From positions 14,236 to 21,398 of the forward strand of contig DOCI01000236.1 of the NCBI GenBank assembly GCA_003503535.1: a DNA stretch of 7,163 bases, read 5' to 3'. This document shows positions 5,960 to 7,163 of this stretch, one piece after another; the stretch's first letter is position 1, and every line of letters begins with the position of its first letter. This stretch comes from Planctomycetaceae bacterium (GTDB lineage: Bacteria; Planctomycetota; Planctomycetia; Planctomycetales; Planctomycetaceae). A program made the position numbers and the translations under genes. Below the pieces are notes generated by a model that did no database searches, was not told the DNA's origin, and saw only the letters and a program-made list of their open reading frames with translations.

Positions 5960-6466
5960 ATGAAGTTTTGTGGGAAGAAGGTGGTGGGGGAGTTTTGTCG
6001 GGGGGTGAGTTTGTCGCGGCCTGATGGGACGGCTTGGGAAATGGAGATTCGTCCACTCCCGTTGAGTTTTCAGCGGTCGTTGCGGGAGCGGGGAATTTTG
6101 CAGCCGACGGCTCCAACAAAGGTGAGCCGGGATTCTCAGGGACGGGTGTTGCGTGACGGGGATGGGCTGGCGGTTTTGCAGCGGGATGAGTCGGCGGCTG
6201 AGTATTTGTTGGAGTTAGAGAAGTATCATCAGCGAGTCGCTGTGCTGGTGGTGTGGGAATGTTTGCGGGGAGACGCGCGGTATGAGTTTGAGACGCAGGT
6301 CCCGAGTTCGCGGGAATCCTGGGTTTCGTTTGCGGATGCGTTTCATGCGGAGTTGGAGCAGGCGGGTTGGTCGTCTGGGGATGTGATCTGGTTTTGTGAT
6401 CGGGTGGCGGAGTTGAGTCACCTGGCGGGGGATCATGTCCAGGAGAGCCGTGCTGGTTTTTTCTGA
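5960..6466 (+). CDS. Tail assembly chaperone, short zero-frame product (gpG-like)
   Basis: 168 residues, acidic and helical in its second half. It resembles siphophage/myophage tail assembly chaperones, which coat the tape measure protein while tail tube polymerises on it. Visible features are WEMEIRPLPLSFQ (26-38), an ILQPTAPTKVSRDSQGRVLR segment (46-65), an LQRDESAAEYLLELEKYHQR linker (73-92) and a C-terminal pattern AGWSSGDVIWFCDRVAELSHL-QESRAGFF (135-168). The final x-x-R-x-x-F before the stop is where such proteins shift frame. ATG 5960 is chosen because AAGGAG (5948-5953) lies 6 bases upstream; the longer open frame from 5711 would overlap the capsid gene and read through repeats. The gene ends with a slippery heptamer at 6457-6463, so a longer fusion is expected. 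Family call is by pattern, not by search. Confidence 0.72.
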   Translation: MKFCGKKVVGEFCRGVSLSRPDGTAWEMEIRPLPLSFQRSLRERGILQPTAPTKVSRDSQGRVLRDGDGLAVLQRDESAAEYLLELEKYHQRVAVLVVWECLRGDARYEFETQVPSSRESWVSFADAFHAELEQAGWSSGDVIWFCDRVAELSHLAGDHVQESRAGFF

Positions 6467-6663
6467 ACGGGGAGTCGAAGGCGGATCTCAACACACTTCG
6501 CAGCCTGGCGTATTGTGTGCTGCGGGTGTGTGAGCGGATGTCGCTTTCGGCGGAGCAGTTCTGGGCGATGCGGTATGAGGATCAGATGGAGCTGTTGGCT
6601 TATGAGCGGTTGCGGGAGCAGGAGGAGTTGGCGGGGTTCGGTAGTCGGGTTTCGGGTCATTGA
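5960..6663 (+). CDS. Tail assembly chaperone, predicted -1 frameshift fusion (gpGT-like)
   Basis: Slipping back one base on T TTT TTC (6457-6463) joins codon 168 to a -1 frame that stays open to TGA 6661-6663, adding 66 residues for a 234-residue protein. The extension begins LNGESKADLNTLRSLAYCVL and contains an MSLSAEQFWAM / MELLAYERLREQEEL stretch. This resembles the C-terminal T part of tail chaperones, a helical piece thought to contact the tape measure protein. The extension has no start codon with a ribosome binding site (the first ATG is at 6538), which favours frameshifting over a separate gene. In known phages both short and long products are made in a fixed ratio, so both are listed. 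The tape measure gene usually follows, but none is seen before the window ends. Confidence 0.68.
6441..6463 (+). promoter_or_regulatory. Programmed -1 frameshift signal: internal Shine-Dalgarno plus slippery heptamer
   Basis: AGGAGA (6441-6446) is followed by a 10-base spacer and T TTT TTC (6457-6463), with the zero-frame TGA at 6464-6466. A Shine-Dalgarno-like element about 10 bases ahead of the slip site is the arrangement known to stimulate -1 shifting in Escherichia coli dnaX. The heptamer is in the correct zero-frame phase (TTT TTC codons preceded by T). Confidence 0.72.
6491..6531 (+). repeat. Stem-loop inside the frameshift extension
   Basis: ACACAC (6491-6496) pairs with GTGTGT (6526-6531), and CGCAGC (6499-6504) with GCTGCG (6519-6524), with a small internal loop and a 14-base apical loop. 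It begins 27 bases after the slip site. That is farther than the usual 5-9 bases for a stimulatory structure, so a role in frameshifting is only possible. Confidence 0.45.
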
Positions 6664-6667
6664 AGAG

Positions 6668-6690
6668 CACTACTGGGTAAGCCAGCAGTG
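6668..6690. repeat. REP-like hairpin
   Basis: CACTACTGG (6668-6676) and CCAGCAGTG (6682-6690) are inverted with one mismatch around a 5-base loop, starting 5 bases after the frameshift extension's stop. The surrounding words (AGAGCACTACTGG, CAGTGGCACA) look like a dispersed planctomycete intergenic repeat, a recollection that was not searched. Confidence 0.6.
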
Positions 6691-6741
6691 GCACATACAC
6701 ATGAGAGTATTGCATCAATGATGGAGCCACATCGGGAGCAT

Positions 6742-6759
6742 GGTGCGTCAGGACGCACC
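6742..6759. repeat. Perfect 8-bp hairpin with a 2-base loop
   Basis: GGTGCGTC-AG-GACGCACC is a tight palindrome followed by CCTACGA and no T-run. It is probably a second REP-like dispersed element, placed 45 bases before the next gene. Confidence 0.65.
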
Positions 6760-6803
6760 CTACGAGGTTATCCGGTACTGGTGCACAACATATGGGGGGT
6801 GGG

Positions 6804-7112
6804 ATGAGTGATTTGGAAGATTTGTCGGGGGTCGCGGGAGTTGAGCTGAGTGTTGAAGCTGTCTATGGAATTCTGGAGCAGATTGATCTGGATATTTTGA
6901 ATCTGGTTCGAGAAGGGAAATTGTCGGCTCTGAAGTATGCGGTGGGGACGGATCCGAAAGCGAGTGTGGATCGCGGCGCGAATTTGAAGGCGTTGATGTT
7001 GGCTCGGAAACATTACGAAGAGTTGGTGCAGGAGAAGTTGAAGCGGCAGGAATTGGCGGAGCCTGGGTGGGAGGTTTCGCAGGGGGATTGCTCGCGCACC
7101 GGAATGGGTTAG
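6804..7112 (+). CDS. Small helical protein of the virion module, function unknown
   Basis: 102 residues, predicted almost wholly alpha-helical except for a turn around AVGTDPKASVDRGAN (about residues 47-61). Two helices flank the turn: VEAVYGILEQIDLDILNLVR before it and LKALMLARKHYEELVQEKLK after it. A short helical hairpin with a central turn vaguely recalls gpW/DUF6148-type phage head-tail joining proteins, but the resemblance is weak and I do not recognise it securely. The ATG at 6804 is chosen because GGGGGG (6794-6799) stands in Shine-Dalgarno position; ATG 6792 would add MGGG and has no binding site. Base use matches the other G-rich virion genes, and it follows the tail chaperone on the same strand after a 140-base spacer with two hairpins. 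In tailed phages this position is normally held by the tape measure gene, which is not visible. Confidence 0.55.
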   Translation: MSDLEDLSGVAGVELSVEAVYGILEQIDLDILNLVREGKLSALKYAVGTDPKASVDRGANLKALMLARKHYEELVQEKLKRQELAEPGWEVSQGDCSRTGMG

Positions 7113-7163
7113 GGCATGGGGAGTGATTAAAGAGCGGATCTTCTGGGGGCTTCGCTTCGCTGC

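Noticed and set aside
5907..6494. Open frame of 195 codons on the - strand
   Set aside because: Antisense to the tail chaperone, with a Pro/Thr/His-rich artificial composition and reading into repeat sequence. The chaperone has a proper start and ribosome binding site.
7123..7163. Possible start of another + strand gene (GTG, VIKERIFWGLRFA...)
   Set aside because: Only 13 codons are visible, the ribosome binding site is poor, and the product is not recognised. It may be real but cannot be supported.

Overview
The window looks like bacterial chromosome from a planctomycete-like organism. This is inferred from the style of the cold-shock and SGNH proteins, the IS4-type transposase remnant and the many short hairpin repeats; no rRNA or marker gene is present to prove it. 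It falls into two parts with different character. The left half (1-3476) holds ordinary accessory genes. The right half (about 3760-7163) is a stretch of phage-type virion assembly genes, all on the + strand and written in very G-rich coding sequence.

Left half. On the - strand, read from right to left, a three-gene operon encodes a macro-domain protein (1367-894), a metallo-beta-lactamase-fold hydrolase (897-199) and a GNAT acetyltransferase that runs off the left edge (202-1). Both junctions are 4-base stop/start overlaps, so the genes are probably translationally coupled. The hydrolase keeps all its metal-binding motifs but carries one in-frame amber codon (643-645). A decayed transposase fragment (about 1540-2081) follows, then a secreted SGNH/GDSL hydrolase (2200-2865, +), a mostly empty spacer with a terminator-like hairpin (3218-3249), and a cold-shock protein (3476-3279, -).

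Right half. A DUF2190-like small structural protein (3764-4246), an HK97-fold-type major capsid protein (4525-5727), a tail assembly chaperone (5960-6466) and a small helical protein (6804-7112) follow each other. Unusually for phage late genes they are separated by spacers of 140-280 bases filled with inverted repeats, 7-base word repeats, a terminator-like hairpin and REP-like hairpins. Terminase, portal and protease are absent upstream, where a host cold-shock gene sits instead, and no head-tail connector lies between capsid and chaperone. This suggests a rearranged, decaying or domesticated virion locus rather than a compact active prophage.

The most striking signal is at the end of the chaperone gene. 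A T TTT TTC slippery heptamer lies directly before the stop, with a Shine-Dalgarno-like AGGAGA exactly 10 bases upstream and an open -1 frame downstream. This predicts a programmed -1 frameshift giving a 234-residue fusion protein, the analogue of lambda gpG/gpGT, and it accounts for 197 bases (6467-6663) that would otherwise have no gene.
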